Source: Ignavibacteriales bacterium (GTDB taxonomy: Bacteria > Bacteroidota > Ignavibacteria > Ignavibacteriales > Ignavibacteriaceae). From it: a DNA stretch of 21,952 bases. The stretch spans positions 1 through 21,952 of the forward strand of contig DPRR01000045.1 of assembly GCA_003538625.1 (NCBI GenBank), written 5' to 3'. Position numbers and translations under genes: made by a program. This document shows positions 1-8,900 of this stretch, piece by piece (position 1 is the stretch's first letter; every line of letters starts with the position of its first letter). A model generated the notes under the pieces. That model saw nothing but the letters and a program-made list of their open reading frames with translations, was not told the origin of the DNA and did no database searches.

Positions 1-248
1 ATTATAAAGATCAGATAAAATCCACGGCTGTAATTAGATTGCACGGTCCGGATAGATCAGGAATAGAAAAGAAAACAGGCAGTATCTGGAATCAGATTGT
101 TGAACCGAAGGATGAAGAGTTAGATAAAATTGCTGAAATTATTTATTACCTAAAGAATAAAAAAGTTGATACTTACGTTAACGTAAATAATCATTATGAA
201 GGAAGCGCTCCGCTTACGATAAAGAAGATCCAAAAACTTATAAAATAA
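1..248 (+). CDS. DUF72 (YecE-like) family protein, C-terminal fragment
   Basis: The reading frame is open to the left window edge (codons from base 3), so only the last ~80 residues are present. They contain the segments typical of the end of DUF72 proteins: a VIRLHGPDR strand near the start, a W followed by a helix (EELDKIAEII), and the YVNVNNHYEGSAPLTIKKI ending. DUF72 proteins are cytoplasmic, predicted TIM-barrel-like proteins of about 240-280 residues whose biochemical role is unsettled. A TTG at 39 could be misread as a start, but in-frame coding continues upstream of it, so the gene is cut by the window and not short. A terminator hairpin follows immediately. Family assignment is from recalled motif similarity only. 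Confidence 0.8.
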   Translation, partial: YKDQIKSTAVIRLHGPDRSGIEKKTGSIWNQIVEPKDEELDKIAEIIYYLKNKKVDTYVNVNNHYEGSAPLTIKKIQKLIK

Positions 249-275
249 AAGAACCCTGAAACCGAAGCCTCAGGG
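247..275 (+). repeat. Dispersed intergenic repeat, copy 1 (overlaps terminator)
   Basis: Bases 247-275 match 2121-2149 at 28 of 29 positions; the single difference is T versus G just before the second stem arm. This copy keeps an intact hairpin. The repeat points to duplication of an intergenic terminator element. Confidence 0.75.
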
Positions 276-277
276 TT
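252..277 (+). terminator. Rho-independent-type hairpin after the DUF72 gene
   Basis: AACCCTGA at 252-259 pairs perfectly with TCAGGGTT at 270-277, an 8-bp stem with a 10-base loop, placed 3 bases after the DUF72 stop codon. It lacks a long U-run after the stem (TTATATG), but the A-rich stretch before it could give a U-tract to the leftward gene at 310-519, so it may act in both directions. Nearly the same sequence recurs at 2121-2149. Confidence 0.75.
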
Positions 278-309
278 TATATGATTAGTAACCAATTTAA
301 TTTTAATAA

Positions 310-519
310 TTATTTTTTTATATTATTTGTTTTTTGTTTCGTCCCAATAAAAAAATATGCTATTGATCCGATTACTGGGGCAAAGAGAACGGCTAATAAC
401 CATATCAATTTGTTGCTGCCGGTAAATTCATTTTTTAATATATCGATAAATGCAAAAATGAATGGGATAAAACCTATTAAGAATAAAATCATTATGATTT
501 CTATTAATCCAAGTCCCAT
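310..519 (-). CDS. PLDc_N-type small inner-membrane protein
   Basis: A 69-residue protein starting MGLGLIEII. The ATG at 519 is chosen over the upstream one at 561 because AGAAAGG lies about 10 bases before it. Two hydrophobic segments (residues ~4-24 and ~38-57) flank a conserved-looking cytoplasmic loop with D..K.EFTGSNKLIWLL, followed by P..GS..YFFIG. This is the pattern of the phospholipase D nuclease N-terminal (PLDc_N) domain, also seen at the start of cardiolipin synthases. Stand-alone copies are common small membrane proteins of unknown function. No catalytic HKD motif is present, so no enzyme activity is expected. It lies 121 bases downstream of the SHOCT gene on the same strand and may have its own promoter. 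Confidence 0.8.
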   Translation of the reverse strand: MGLGLIEIIMILFLIGFIPFIFAFIDILKNEFTGSNKLIWLLAVLFAPVIGSIAYFFIGTKQKTNNIKK

Positions 520-640
520 ATAAAAACCTTTCTTTATTATTTTACACCCGAATAAGTACAACGATATAAAATTATTTTATAAATAGTGATAAATGATTCC
601 TCTAAAATAAAATATCATTTATAATCCGGAATACTTTTAA

Positions 641-1039
641 TTACCACTTATCACTTAAAATTTCAGTACGTTTCAGTTCATATTCTTTATCAGTTATCAG
701 GCTTTCTTTTTTCAATAACTCAAGTTCGCGTAATCTCTCTGAAGGCGAACGATCTCTATTTGCTTTGGCTGACTCTTCTTCTGTGTTTATATCCAATATT
801 GATATACCTTTTTCACTGTTATAATTTTTCACATAATAGATTAGCATAAGTAAGACAGTGCCTATCCATATGAATATGAAAAGATAAAAAACCATCGACA
901 TTAAAGCAGGGGCTTCATTCTCTGCAAGAACATTACCAACAAGAAAAGCAAACCCGATCCCGAAGATCAGGAAGAATATTAATACCACAATTGAACCAGC
1001 TGAAACGGGCTTGCTTGGTGTTAAAGAAATTTTAGACAT
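641..1039 (-). CDS. Two-helix membrane protein with C-terminal SHOCT domain
   Basis: 132 residues. Two transmembrane segments are visible (about residues 15-38 and 47-70). A charged linker follows, then a SHOCT domain at ~98-130: SERLRELELLKKESLITDKEYELKR, matching the family pattern of a leucine-rich helix, a short L/I-T/S-D/E turn and a second helix with K/R..IL. SHOCT is a short helical domain, probably an oligomerisation or interaction module, often placed at the end of membrane proteins. It begins 13 bases after the stop of the Cys-rich gene upstream, so the two are likely co-transcribed. No strong Shine-Dalgarno site is seen before the ATG. Function unknown. Confidence 0.85.
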   Translation of the reverse strand: MSKISLTPSKPVSAGSIVVLIFFLIFGIGFAFLVGNVLAENEAPALMSMVFYLFIFIWIGTVLLMLIYYVKNYNSEKGISILDINTEEESAKANRDRSPSERLRELELLKKESLITDKEYELKRTEILSDKW

Positions 1040-1052
1040 AGAATAAATCTAT

Positions 1053-1505
1053 TTAATTTCCACAGTCCACTTGACCGGTTTGCCCGCAAGTTCCGCACGG
1101 GTATTGCCATTCTTTTTCGCCGTTACCGCCGCACAGTGAACAAGTTTCCTGTCCCGTACCGCCGCATCTTCCGCAATTCCATCTTCCCATACCGTCACAG
1201 CTTATACAGGTTTCGGAAACTGTTCCGTTTCCTCCGCAAACTGAACAAGTAGCATCACCGTCTTCACCGGACCCACCACAGTTACCACATCTAACGTTTA
1301 CGGAACCACTTCCGAAACACTGATTGCAAAGCTCAGTACCGTTACCGTTGCATCGCATACAGGATTCACCTCCAGTGCCTCCGCATTTTGAACAAGTGTT
1401 GTATTGAGAAATCCAGCCGGATCCGCCGCAACTAGGACATTGACATTGAGCGATAGCGAAGGAATATAAAAAGAATGTGAGAAAAATGGATAAAAATATT
1501 TTCAT
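1053..1505 (-). CDS. Exported Cys/Gly-rich protein with ten DnaJ-type zinc motifs
   Basis: 150 residues. An N-terminal signal peptide (MKIFLSIFLTFFLYSFAIA, likely cut before Q20) is followed almost entirely by CxxCxGxG-type motifs: CPSCGGSG, CSKCGGTG, CMRCNGNG, CNQCFGSG, CGNCGGSG, CSVCGGNG, CISCDGMG, CGRCGGTG, CSLCGGNG and CGTCGQTG. DnaJ/Hsp40 has four such motifs binding two zinc ions; here there are ten, with no J domain and no substrate-binding domain, in a protein predicted to leave the cytoplasm. Each pair could bind one zinc, or the cysteines could form disulfides in the periplasm. The start is supported by AAGGGA about 10 bases upstream. It is the first gene of a probable leftward operon with the SHOCT membrane protein. 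Not a recognised named gene. Confidence 0.85.
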   Translation of the reverse strand: MKIFLSIFLTFFLYSFAIAQCQCPSCGGSGWISQYNTCSKCGGTGGESCMRCNGNGTELCNQCFGSGSVNVRCGNCGGSGEDGDATCSVCGGNGTVSETCISCDGMGRWNCGRCGGTGQETCSLCGGNGEKEWQYPCGTCGQTGQVDCGN

Positions 1506-2405
1506 TTGAGGGCTCCCTTGAGAATAATTGAAAACGATTGCAGTTAATTAATTTTATTCAAATACCGGTTAGATCAGTATCAATTATCGTGCAAGATGCA
1601 AAACTTATCTTTCCTAAAGCATTTGATACTTAAATCTTAGTAACTACAATTTAACCTCTGCAAATGACTTACTAAGAAAACATTACCGAAAATAACTGTT
1701 AGTTTTATAGAATGGTGAGCTCTTATAATTATAAATTTTAATTATCAAATTTAAACTTATAATACTAAAATGCTTTCGATCTTTAGTTTACACCATTAAG
1801 ATTCTAATGCAGAGCAGATAGCAACGATAGCTGAATTAATATGATCATAAAGTGGTGTAAAAAAATTTTTTATGCACTTAAATTTCCCTTCTAAACTGAA
1901 CTCATAACAATAATTGTAATACCTAAAGCAAATTTTATTTTAATGTTTATCCTTCGAGGGAGTTATCGGTTTGCCTTTTTGAGTCTATACTAGTTAAATG
2001 TCTCTAACTGAGCTCGCACGGAGTAGAGCATATTTATATGGATATAAAATCCATCTATTTTTTATCAAAGTCAAAAACTTTTGCTTCCTATTTATTCATC
2101 ATTGCTGAAAGCGTAATAATAAAAGAACCCTGAAACCGAAGCCGCAGGGCCTTGTGTTAACAAAAGGCTTGGGGGGAGAACCTTCTGCTAACCACATATC
2201 AAAAATAGTAATACCTTAAGTAAAAAAATAAACCTTTTTCGTGCCCATAAATCCTCACAAATATAATTTCTACTTAAGTCGTAATTGTAATTATTACTAT
2301 TTTTCTTCTTCCGTATCTATCTGATTAAATAATCAGAGACTAATCAAATAGTCAAATTTGGTTTAATTTTTGCAGTGATTGCAATATCATAATAGCGAGG
2401 ATACA
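1506..2405. other. Noncoding spacer between divergent genes
   Basis: About 900 AT-rich bases between the divergent Cys-rich gene and the lipoprotein gene. It must hold both promoters, but I cannot place them confidently. Visible structure: a 9-base inverted repeat TTTACACCA (1787-1795) and TGGTGTAAA (1853-1861) with a long spacer; a small ATGGAT/ATCCAT hairpin (2038-2054); the second copy of the terminator-like repeat (2121-2149); and AAAAAAATAAACCTTTTTCG at 2222-2241, matched at 18 of 20 bases by 5276-5295 upstream of the other large secreted-protein gene. No convincing coding frame was seen. Confidence 0.6.
2121..2149 (+). repeat. Dispersed intergenic repeat, copy 2 (degraded terminator)
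   Basis: Matches 247-275 at 28 of 29 bases. The T-to-G change and the following GCC leave only a CCCTG/CAGGG core stem, so it is a weaker hairpin than copy 1. No intact gene lies directly upstream on the plus strand, so it looks like a relic of a duplicated or deleted gene end. Confidence 0.7.
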
Positions 2406-3701
2406 ATGTACTTATCAGCAAAGTTATCAATTGTTTTTTTTTCAATCTTCTTCTTAAGTTTAATTTTCGTTCCAGGTTGCAGCGATGGAAATACTGTAGA
2501 ACCAACACCCACAAATATTCAGATTATAATTAAGTCTGTCAGCGATTCTATAAATATTAGTGGAGCAAATGTAGTTTTAAATAATGCAAACTCTGGAGAA
2601 TCTATTTCCAGAATTTTCTCAAATACTGATGGTATTGCTAAATTCGAAAATGTGTCGTCGGGTAATTATTTTGTAAGAATATCAGCTCAAGGGTTTAATG
2701 AAATTCCGCAGGGCAGCGTCAGTCCTATCCCATTTTCTATTTCATCAGGACAGACATTCTCACAAACTTACTTTATGAGCAGATTACAAGGTACCTTCGG
2801 AAAAATTGAGGGTACGGTTAATCCAAAACTTTCCGGTTTTTTAGTTGTTGCTAAATCATCAGGCCAGAATTCGGAGTATCACACCTATTCTGGTCCGGAA
2901 GGATATTTTGTTTTGTTCAATGTCCCCTATGATTCATATGAAGTAGATGCTATTAAGTCGGGTTATCAATCGGCTAATCAACCGCAGGTTACTCTTTCCT
3001 CGGGATCTTCATCAGCTTCTGTTCAGATAAATATTAATCCTATAACCGGATCAACATTAACAGGAATGGTAACTTTCCTTGCTGTTGAAAACGGGATAGT
3101 AGACATTTCACTTTTGGATAAAATTTCTCATACTGTTGTCAACGGACTTACAACTGATATCGATACCAGCAGGAATTATGTAATAAATAAAATTCCAACA
3201 GGTGAATATATTGCCTGGGCCTCATATGCAAACGATGGCTATGTAATGGACCCGGATTGGATATTTAAGAACCCCGGGGCACTAAATGTTTCTTTTTCAG
3301 CAGATACTTCTAAAGAACGAAACTTCAGTGTTACGAGTGCAATTTCTATTATTTCACCAACGAATCCACCTGGCGAAATTGTACCAAGCGTTGCTGATTC
3401 AATAATTCCAACTTTTCATTGGAATGCATATCCGCAAACAAAGGAGTACATTATCGAGGTAAGAGATGTAAACGGTAATCTTATTTGGGGCGGGTTTAAT
3501 GCAAACGGAGTAATCCGTCATACACAAATTCCAAAGGAATGGAACAGTGTAGAATTTAATTTCGACGGATTTGCCTTTTCACCATTAGTATCTGGTAATA
3601 TTTATCAGTGGAGGATATACGCTGATGATGATGCAGCACCTGGTGTGCAAACATTACTTTCATCAAGCGAAGACTTAATGGGATTATTTCAAATTCGTTA
3701 A
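2406..3701 (+). CDS. Lipoprotein with carboxypeptidase-regulatory-like repeats
   Basis: 431 residues from the ATG at 2406, chosen because GAGG sits 5 bases before it; an in-frame TTG at 2379 has no such site. A lipoprotein signal is clear: hydrophobic stretch, then VPGC (lipobox cysteine ~C25), so the protein should be lipid-anchored in an envelope membrane. Three beta-sandwich repeats of the carboxypeptidase regulatory-like (CarboxypepD_reg) type follow: one with VSDSINISGANVVL and TDGIAKFENVSSGNYFVRI, one with GKIEGTV and GPEGYFVLFNVPYDSYEV, and a third, looser one with GSTLTGMV and KIPTGEYIAW. The last ~110 residues look like a fibronectin-type III or similar domain (PTFHWNAYPQTKEYIIEV, YQWRIYADDD). 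Likely a surface or periplasmic binding/structural protein; substrate unknown. Single-gene unit ended by a strong terminator. Confidence 0.85.
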   Translation: MYLSAKLSIVFFSIFFLSLIFVPGCSDGNTVEPTPTNIQIIIKSVSDSINISGANVVLNNANSGESISRIFSNTDGIAKFENVSSGNYFVRISAQGFNEIPQGSVSPIPFSISSGQTFSQTYFMSRLQGTFGKIEGTVNPKLSGFLVVAKSSGQNSEYHTYSGPEGYFVLFNVPYDSYEVDAIKSGYQSANQPQVTLSSGSSSASVQININPITGSTLTGMVTFLAVENGIVDISLLDKISHTVVNGLTTDIDTSRNYVINKIPTGEYIAWASYANDGYVMDPDWIFKNPGALNVSFSADTSKERNFSVTSAISIISPTNPPGEIVPSVADSIIPTFHWNAYPQTKEYIIEVRDVNGNLIWGGFNANGVIRHTQIPKEWNSVEFNFDGFAFSPLVSGNIYQWRIYADDDAAPGVQTLLSSSEDLMGLFQIR

Positions 3702-3711
3702 TGATAAAGAT

Positions 3712-3735
3712 AGGGAGCCATTGGCTCCCTGATTT
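3712..3735 (+). terminator. Rho-independent terminator after the lipoprotein gene
   Basis: AGGGAGCC (3712-3719) pairs with GGCTCCCT (3723-3730) around a 3-base loop, followed by the T-rich GATTTTATTTT. It begins 10 bases after the stop codon. Confidence 0.9.
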
Positions 3736-3907
3736 TATTTTAGCGTACCGATTTCTCGTCTAAATAGAATCTTAAACTTGAAATCTGAAGGAATAGATTG
3801 TTTTAAAATCACAGATAGGTTTGGTTAAAATAAAATAATCAGTCTTTGATAACGAATATAGAATAATTATCTCAAATGTTTTGTCGCCTGTTTAATGGAA
3901 GAACTTA

Positions 3908-4033
3908 ATGAAGCGTTATTTTTTAGTTCAACGTATTTTATTTATTTCAATTGGTGTAATTATAATATTTATTCTTATAATCTTTTATGTGATTCTATTT
4001 GTTCTTAAGCCCCTAATTAATTGTTTGATATAA
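3908..4033 (+). CDS. Tiny single-helix membrane protein 1
   Basis: A 41-residue ORF, MKRYFLVQ then a ~25-residue hydrophobic run (ILFISIGVIIIFILIIFYVILFVL), then KPLINCLI. The basic N-terminus suggests an N-in orientation. GGAAG lies 5-6 bases before the ATG. The start context GGAAGAACTTAATG (3897-3910) is nearly the same as that of the ORF at 4226 (GGATAGAACTTAATG). A second tiny membrane ORF follows 48 bases later. AT-rich DNA readily produces hydrophobic ORFs by chance, so confidence is moderate. Possible roles for such proteins include membrane-complex partner or toxin-like peptide; nothing here decides. Confidence 0.45.
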   Translation: MKRYFLVQRILFISIGVIIIFILIIFYVILFVLKPLINCLI

Positions 4034-4081
4034 TCATCATTAAATACCATTTTTATATATCATTTTTTATAGGTACAAGTA

Positions 4082-4186
4082 ATGGAACTTAAAAAATATA
4101 AGAATAAAATAATTGATATGCTGACTATTGCATTAATAGCGATCGTAATTTACATAATGTATTTATTATTCTTAGACAAAATCTGA
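4082..4186 (+). CDS. Tiny single-helix membrane protein 2
   Basis: A 34-residue ORF: a strongly basic start (MELKKYKNKIID), one hydrophobic helix (MLTIALIAIVIYIMYLLFL) and DKI at the end. The layout is a textbook small membrane protein with positive-inside topology. AGG lies 9 bases before the ATG. It follows the 41-residue ORF on the same strand by 48 bases. No family recognised. Confidence 0.45.
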   Translation: MELKKYKNKIIDMLTIALIAIVIYIMYLLFLDKI

Positions 4187-4225
4187 CTAGTACCCCTTCA
4201 TAGTTTTATTCCCGGATAGAACTTA

Positions 4226-4408
4226 ATGTCCTTTCAAAGTTATTCTAAATTTATTCGAACGCTTATTACTGTATTCCGTAGGACAATAATGCTTATGAAG
4301 GAAATGAATGGTCGCTTTGATGAATTTTTGATCATCGCAAAATACAACTTCAGTCTCCTGAAATATTACTTGATATTATTTCATTTTGCAGAAAGTGACT
4401 CAAAATAA
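4226..4408 (+). CDS. Doubtful small ORF (60 residues)
   Basis: Begins MSFQSYSKFIRTLIT and ends FHFAESDSK. It is basic and aromatic-rich with no clear domain. The support is positional: it is third in a run of small plus-strand ORFs, shares the GGA-GAACTTAATG start context with the ORF at 3908, and is followed by a strong terminator at 4447-4474. Composition alone does not separate it from chance. Confidence 0.3.
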   Translation: MSFQSYSKFIRTLITVFRRTIMLMKEMNGRFDEFLIIAKYNFSLLKYYLILFHFAESDSK

Positions 4409-4446
4409 TATTTTTATATCAACTTTTCAGATAGCTTTGAAATAAA

Positions 4447-4474
4447 AAAGACCTGAAGGGAAATTCAGGTCTTT
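4447..4474. terminator. Bidirectional terminator
   Basis: AAAGACCTGAA (4447-4457) pairs perfectly with TTCAGGTCTTT (4464-4474), an 11-bp stem with loop GGGAAA. A-rich sequence on one side and T on the other suit termination in both directions, as expected between the rightward small ORFs and the leftward gene at 4607-4906. Confidence 0.9.
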
Positions 4475-4606
4475 AAATAATAACAAGGTGGGAAAAGTTC
4501 ATTGTGCTTAAACTATTTCATAACAAAATTATAAAATCAATAATCAAATTCAAATCGTATTTATAAATTTCAACCAAAGCTAAATGTTCTAAAAAATACT
4601 CAGTGC

Positions 4607-4906
4607 TTATTCCTGATTTCCAAGTACACCATTTTTGCCTATTTCGAGATTTAAAAGATTCAGGTTCGGTCTTGATACTTCCTGTGCCGGATAATAGGAT
4701 AATACTTTTTTCAGTTCACCCGCAAATTGAACCGGACAAGATGCAAAATAGGTTAGTCCATCATCTTGGTGGAATTTTAAACTGTATAATCCTAATTTTT
4801 CAGGAGAGTGAAGCGTATGGACAAGGTTGATAAATTGATTGATGAACTTTTCATCCGAATTACCGAAAAGATCGGTACTGGAAAATTTTATATGAAACCA
4901 TTTCAT
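4607..4906 (-). CDS. Hypothetical protein, 99 residues
   Basis: Starts MKWFHIKFSSTDLFG and ends LEIGKNGVLGNQE. The residue mix is that of a real soluble protein: alternating helix/strand-like segments (EKFINQFINLVHTLHS, LGLYSLKFHQDDGLTYFASCP, AGELKKVLSYYPAQEV), no signal peptide, no membrane helix. The opposite-strand ORF over the same bases has a less protein-like composition. No Shine-Dalgarno site is evident. No family recognised. A bidirectional terminator lies downstream. Confidence 0.65.
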   Translation of the reverse strand: MKWFHIKFSSTDLFGNSDEKFINQFINLVHTLHSPEKLGLYSLKFHQDDGLTYFASCPVQFAGELKKVLSYYPAQEVSRPNLNLLNLEIGKNGVLGNQE

Positions 4907-5943
4907 AAAGCAGGCTAATTTTATTTTATAATTAAACAGCTCAGTACAGAAAAAACGTGCATTGGCAGCTGGAATTGAATGTATTTGTCAGTACTAAAAT
5001 GATGCCACCAAGCAATTGTCTCTTAAACTGAATTTTGTTGCATAAATGTAATAAACTTTCATTTAAGCTGAATTTATTTTTCAAAAATCAATAATTGAGG
5101 TGAGAAAAGTTTCAGATTTGAGAATTAATATAACTTAATAAAAAACCCGAATAAAAATTCGGGTTAACAAATCGAATATATTTCAAGTAATTGATAACCC
5201 TCATTTCTAAAAGTAAAAATATAATTAAATAAATAAGATTCAAATCGTGCTTCATATATTATTAACAAAAGGAATAAAAAAATAAACCTGTTCCGCAACT
5301 AACCGTGCTTGCAGATATATTTTTTATTTTGGCAAGCTTCTATTGATGTTTGCTCAATATTTTGGTGGCATTGAGTCGATGGCTAAGTACAAAATGGTAG
5401 CAATCATTTGAAAAATGCATTTTTCCATAAGGAATTCAAATAGACTGTAGTGTGGCCGAATACTTATGACAATTTTACGATTTATAAAAAAAGCAATGGT
5501 TAAATAGAAAATTTATTATTCGATGTAATTGGATTTTATTTTATAAAAGTTTTTGTAAAAGCACAGACATTATTACACAAGGTCCTGAGATTTCGGTTGA
5601 GGGTCATTATTTTTTTGAATTGGTAAGTAAGATTCGGCAAAATCTGAAAAACATTTAGCTTGTCTTAATCCCGATTATCAACTTCCGCAAGTTGCCACCT
5701 CTTCTTTCGACTCAAGACTAAAAGGAAATTTTAAATTAAAGGGATTACTTGTCTAAAATTTGATTAGACAATTTAATTTAAGGCCATTAATAAGGAATGC
5801 GACAATAACGCTAAAGAATGGCACAAATACAAGAGTGACTCTTAAAATAAAATAAGATATTTACCCATGTAATTCCCAAGTAATTCCTTATAATGGTATT
5901 GAGAATACTGGTATAAAACATCAACCAAATTATTGGAAGCATA
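4907..5943. other. Noncoding spacer with orphan terminator and possible decayed coding
   Basis: Over 1 kb without an intact gene. An orphan hairpin sits at 5144-5165. GATTCAAATCGT near 5238 recurs near 4547, each about 75 bases after a terminator, suggesting a duplicated gene-end region. AAAAAAATAAACCTGTTCCG (5276-5295) echoes 2222-2241. From ~5520 to 5860 short protein-like stretches appear in different frames, separated by stops: GPEISVEGHYFFELVSKIRQN, then HLACLNPDYQLPQVATSSF, then RPLIRNATITLKNGTNTRV, as in a frameshifted relic. The promoter of the large T9SS gene must lie near the right end but is not placed. Confidence 0.5.
5144..5165. terminator. Orphan terminator-like hairpin
   Basis: AACCCGAA (5144-5151) pairs perfectly with TTCGGGTT (5158-5165) around loop TAAAAA, with A-rich sequence before it. 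No intact gene ends here on either strand, so it probably marks a lost gene. Confidence 0.65.
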
Positions 5944-8900
5944 ATGATAGTAAAATTCGGTAAATTGAATTTGATAGGAATTTTGACCCTACTTTCCGGA
6001 CTGATTCTTTTTTCAGCAAATGCGCAGGTAAAGCAACAAAAATATCAGAACGTGCTTAAGCCTGAACCCGGTGCCAGAATAGAACAACCCATTGAACTTA
6101 AAACATTGATACCAGCAGATAAACAAATTCGAATGAAAGATGAAATAAAATATTCATCACTAAATGCTTATACAGTCACAAACCTAAATGATGCAGGGAA
6201 TGGATCGTTAAGAAAAGCAATAGAGGATGCAAACAACAATGCAGGAAAAGACATAATAAGTTTTAACATACCCGGAACAGGTCTAAAAACAATTTTACCA
6301 TTAACACCACTTCCTGAGATATCTGATTCAGTAATTATCGATGGTACGAGTCAGCCAGGTTACACAAGTAGTCCGGTTATTGAGATTGATGGAATAGCAG
6401 CCGGCGTCTCAAATGGATTAATAATTTCCGGCGGCAACAGTATCCTAAAATCTATTGCCATAAACAGATTTAGCGGTGCGGGAGTGGGACTAATAAGCGC
6501 AGGAAATATGATAGAAGGATGTTATATTGGTATCAGTCCGGATGGAACTACAAATAAAGGTAATGGCGGAGATGGAATCGTTTTATTCTATCAGAATAAT
6601 CAAATTGGAAACTCAAATGGTAATCGAAACGTAATCTCAGGAAACTCAAGCTCCGGAATAAGAATTTCAAACGTAGCAAATTCAAATATAATTATCGAAA
6701 ATAATTATATTGGCACAGATGCAAACGGTACGACAGCAGTTCCAAACATTTTTAATGGTGTATTTATTTATCAGTCCTCTAATGTAAAAATAGGCGGTTC
6801 AAGTTTTTCCGCAATGAATGTAGTTTCAGGCAATTATGAGGCCGGTATAAGAATAGAAGGCGGAAGTTCACACGATAATTATATTACAGCAAACCGTATC
6901 GGCACTTCATCAAATGGAAGCATCCCGATTTCCAATAAACATGGTATTGAAATTATTTACGGAATTAGTGCTGCATCGGGTTCACCATATAATATAACCA
7001 TCGGAGGTAAATGGACAGAAAGCCAGAATCTAATTTCGGGGAATCAACAGGCGGGTATTGCATTTTTTTTAGATGGGAGCAATGGTACCGGTAATGTGGT
7101 AGCGGGTAATTTAATAGGAATAGATCCCTCGGGTAATACCAGTATACCAAATGCCCAAGGTATTTACATTGAACGTGGGGACACAACAGGGATAATGCCC
7201 GGAATAAAAATAGGAGGCTCATTCTTTGATTCGAGTAATGTAATATCAGGCAATACACAGTTTGGCATCTGGTTATATGGTTCAGGCGCAAGGCACAATG
7301 TAATATATGGCAATTATATCGGTACAACGCGAGCAACACCGGTGGGCTTAATTACAGCAAGAGGAAATGGTTTTGCTGGTGTAAGTCTTCAAAACACATC
7401 GGATAACCGGATAGGGGATGAAAATTTGGGGCACAGCAATATTATAGGTGCAAATTCAGGCGATGGGATTGCAATCATTGGATTAGAATCTTACAGAAAT
7501 AAAATTTTAAATAATTATATAGGTACTGATAGTCCACAAGGAATTGATCTGGGTAATGGATATGATGGAATATTCATTGAAGGTTATAACACACTTGTTG
7601 GTGGTTTTGAAAACCTGAATGAAATAGCATACAATGACTGGAATGGGATATATATAGGTGCCGGAAGCAAGAATAAAGTCAGCGGTAATTTAATTTATAA
7701 AAACGGAATTATGGGAATAGATCTTTTTCCGGATAACATAACACCCAATGATTCAGGTGATATAGATATCGGAGCAAACTTACTACAAAACTTTCCAATA
7801 CTTGATTCGGCATCTCTGCATCTAAATTCGATCACAATACACGGAAGGTTTTATTCTAAACCGATGACAGAGTATACATTATATATTTTCAAAAGCAATC
7901 AAAAAAGTCCTTCGCACTTTGGGGAGGGACAATTTTTTATGGATTCGATGATTGTGACTACTGATGACAGCGGGTGGGCGTTTATTAATAAAAACATTAA
8001 TCAATCTGTTTCAGACACGCAATTTGTAACTGCAATTGCTTTTGACGGTGAAGGCAACACTTCTGAGTTTTCACGTGCATTATGCCTTAAGGATTCGGAT
8101 GGTGACGGTATATATGATTGCTGGGAATCAGATGGAGACGGCATTGACGTAAATGCCGATGGAATTATTGATCTGAATTTGTACTTTAAAGGGGCGAGAC
8201 CGGACCGCAAAGATATTTTTGTGGAACTAGATTATATGATGGGCTTCAGGCCTTTTAATTCTACTCTTGAAAGAGTGAGAAAAGCTTTTGCAAAAGTGCC
8301 TTATAGATATGTTGATAATCCAAATGAGATGGACGGGATAAATTTAATCGTCGAAATGGATGACAACTCAATGCCAATTCCGGATGAAGTTTTACAGGCA
8401 GATCCCTGGCCAAGATTTTATGAATTGAAAAAGCAATTTTTTGGAACAGATGATGAGCGTGCAAATACATACGCAAAGGAAATACTTGAAGCTAAGCGAA
8501 TGGTATATCGTTATTGCATTTGGGGAGACAAATTTGGGACAAGTGGAAACTCAGGGAAAGCAGAACTAACAGAAGGTGCAGGTGGTAATGACTTCCTAAT
8601 AACTCTGGGTTCATTTAATACGGTCAACGGGGACAGCAATCAACAGGCTGGAACATTTATGCACGAACTTGGGCATACTCTGGGTTTAAGACACGGAGGA
8701 GTAGATGATATTAATTATAAACCCAATTACTATAGTGTAATGAACTATACCTGGCAATTTCCAAGTAACAATGGAAGATTATCAAATCTTAGCTGGGATT
8801 TAGTTTACTCGACCGCTGAACTTACTACATTAAACGAGAATAATCTTAATGAAGCTGAAGGATTAAATCCGTTATTACTTGATTATCCAAACCCTGTTCT

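Noticed and set aside
4603..4830. Plus-strand ORF of 75 codons
   Set aside because: It is opposite the more protein-like 99-residue gene and lacks a ribosome site.
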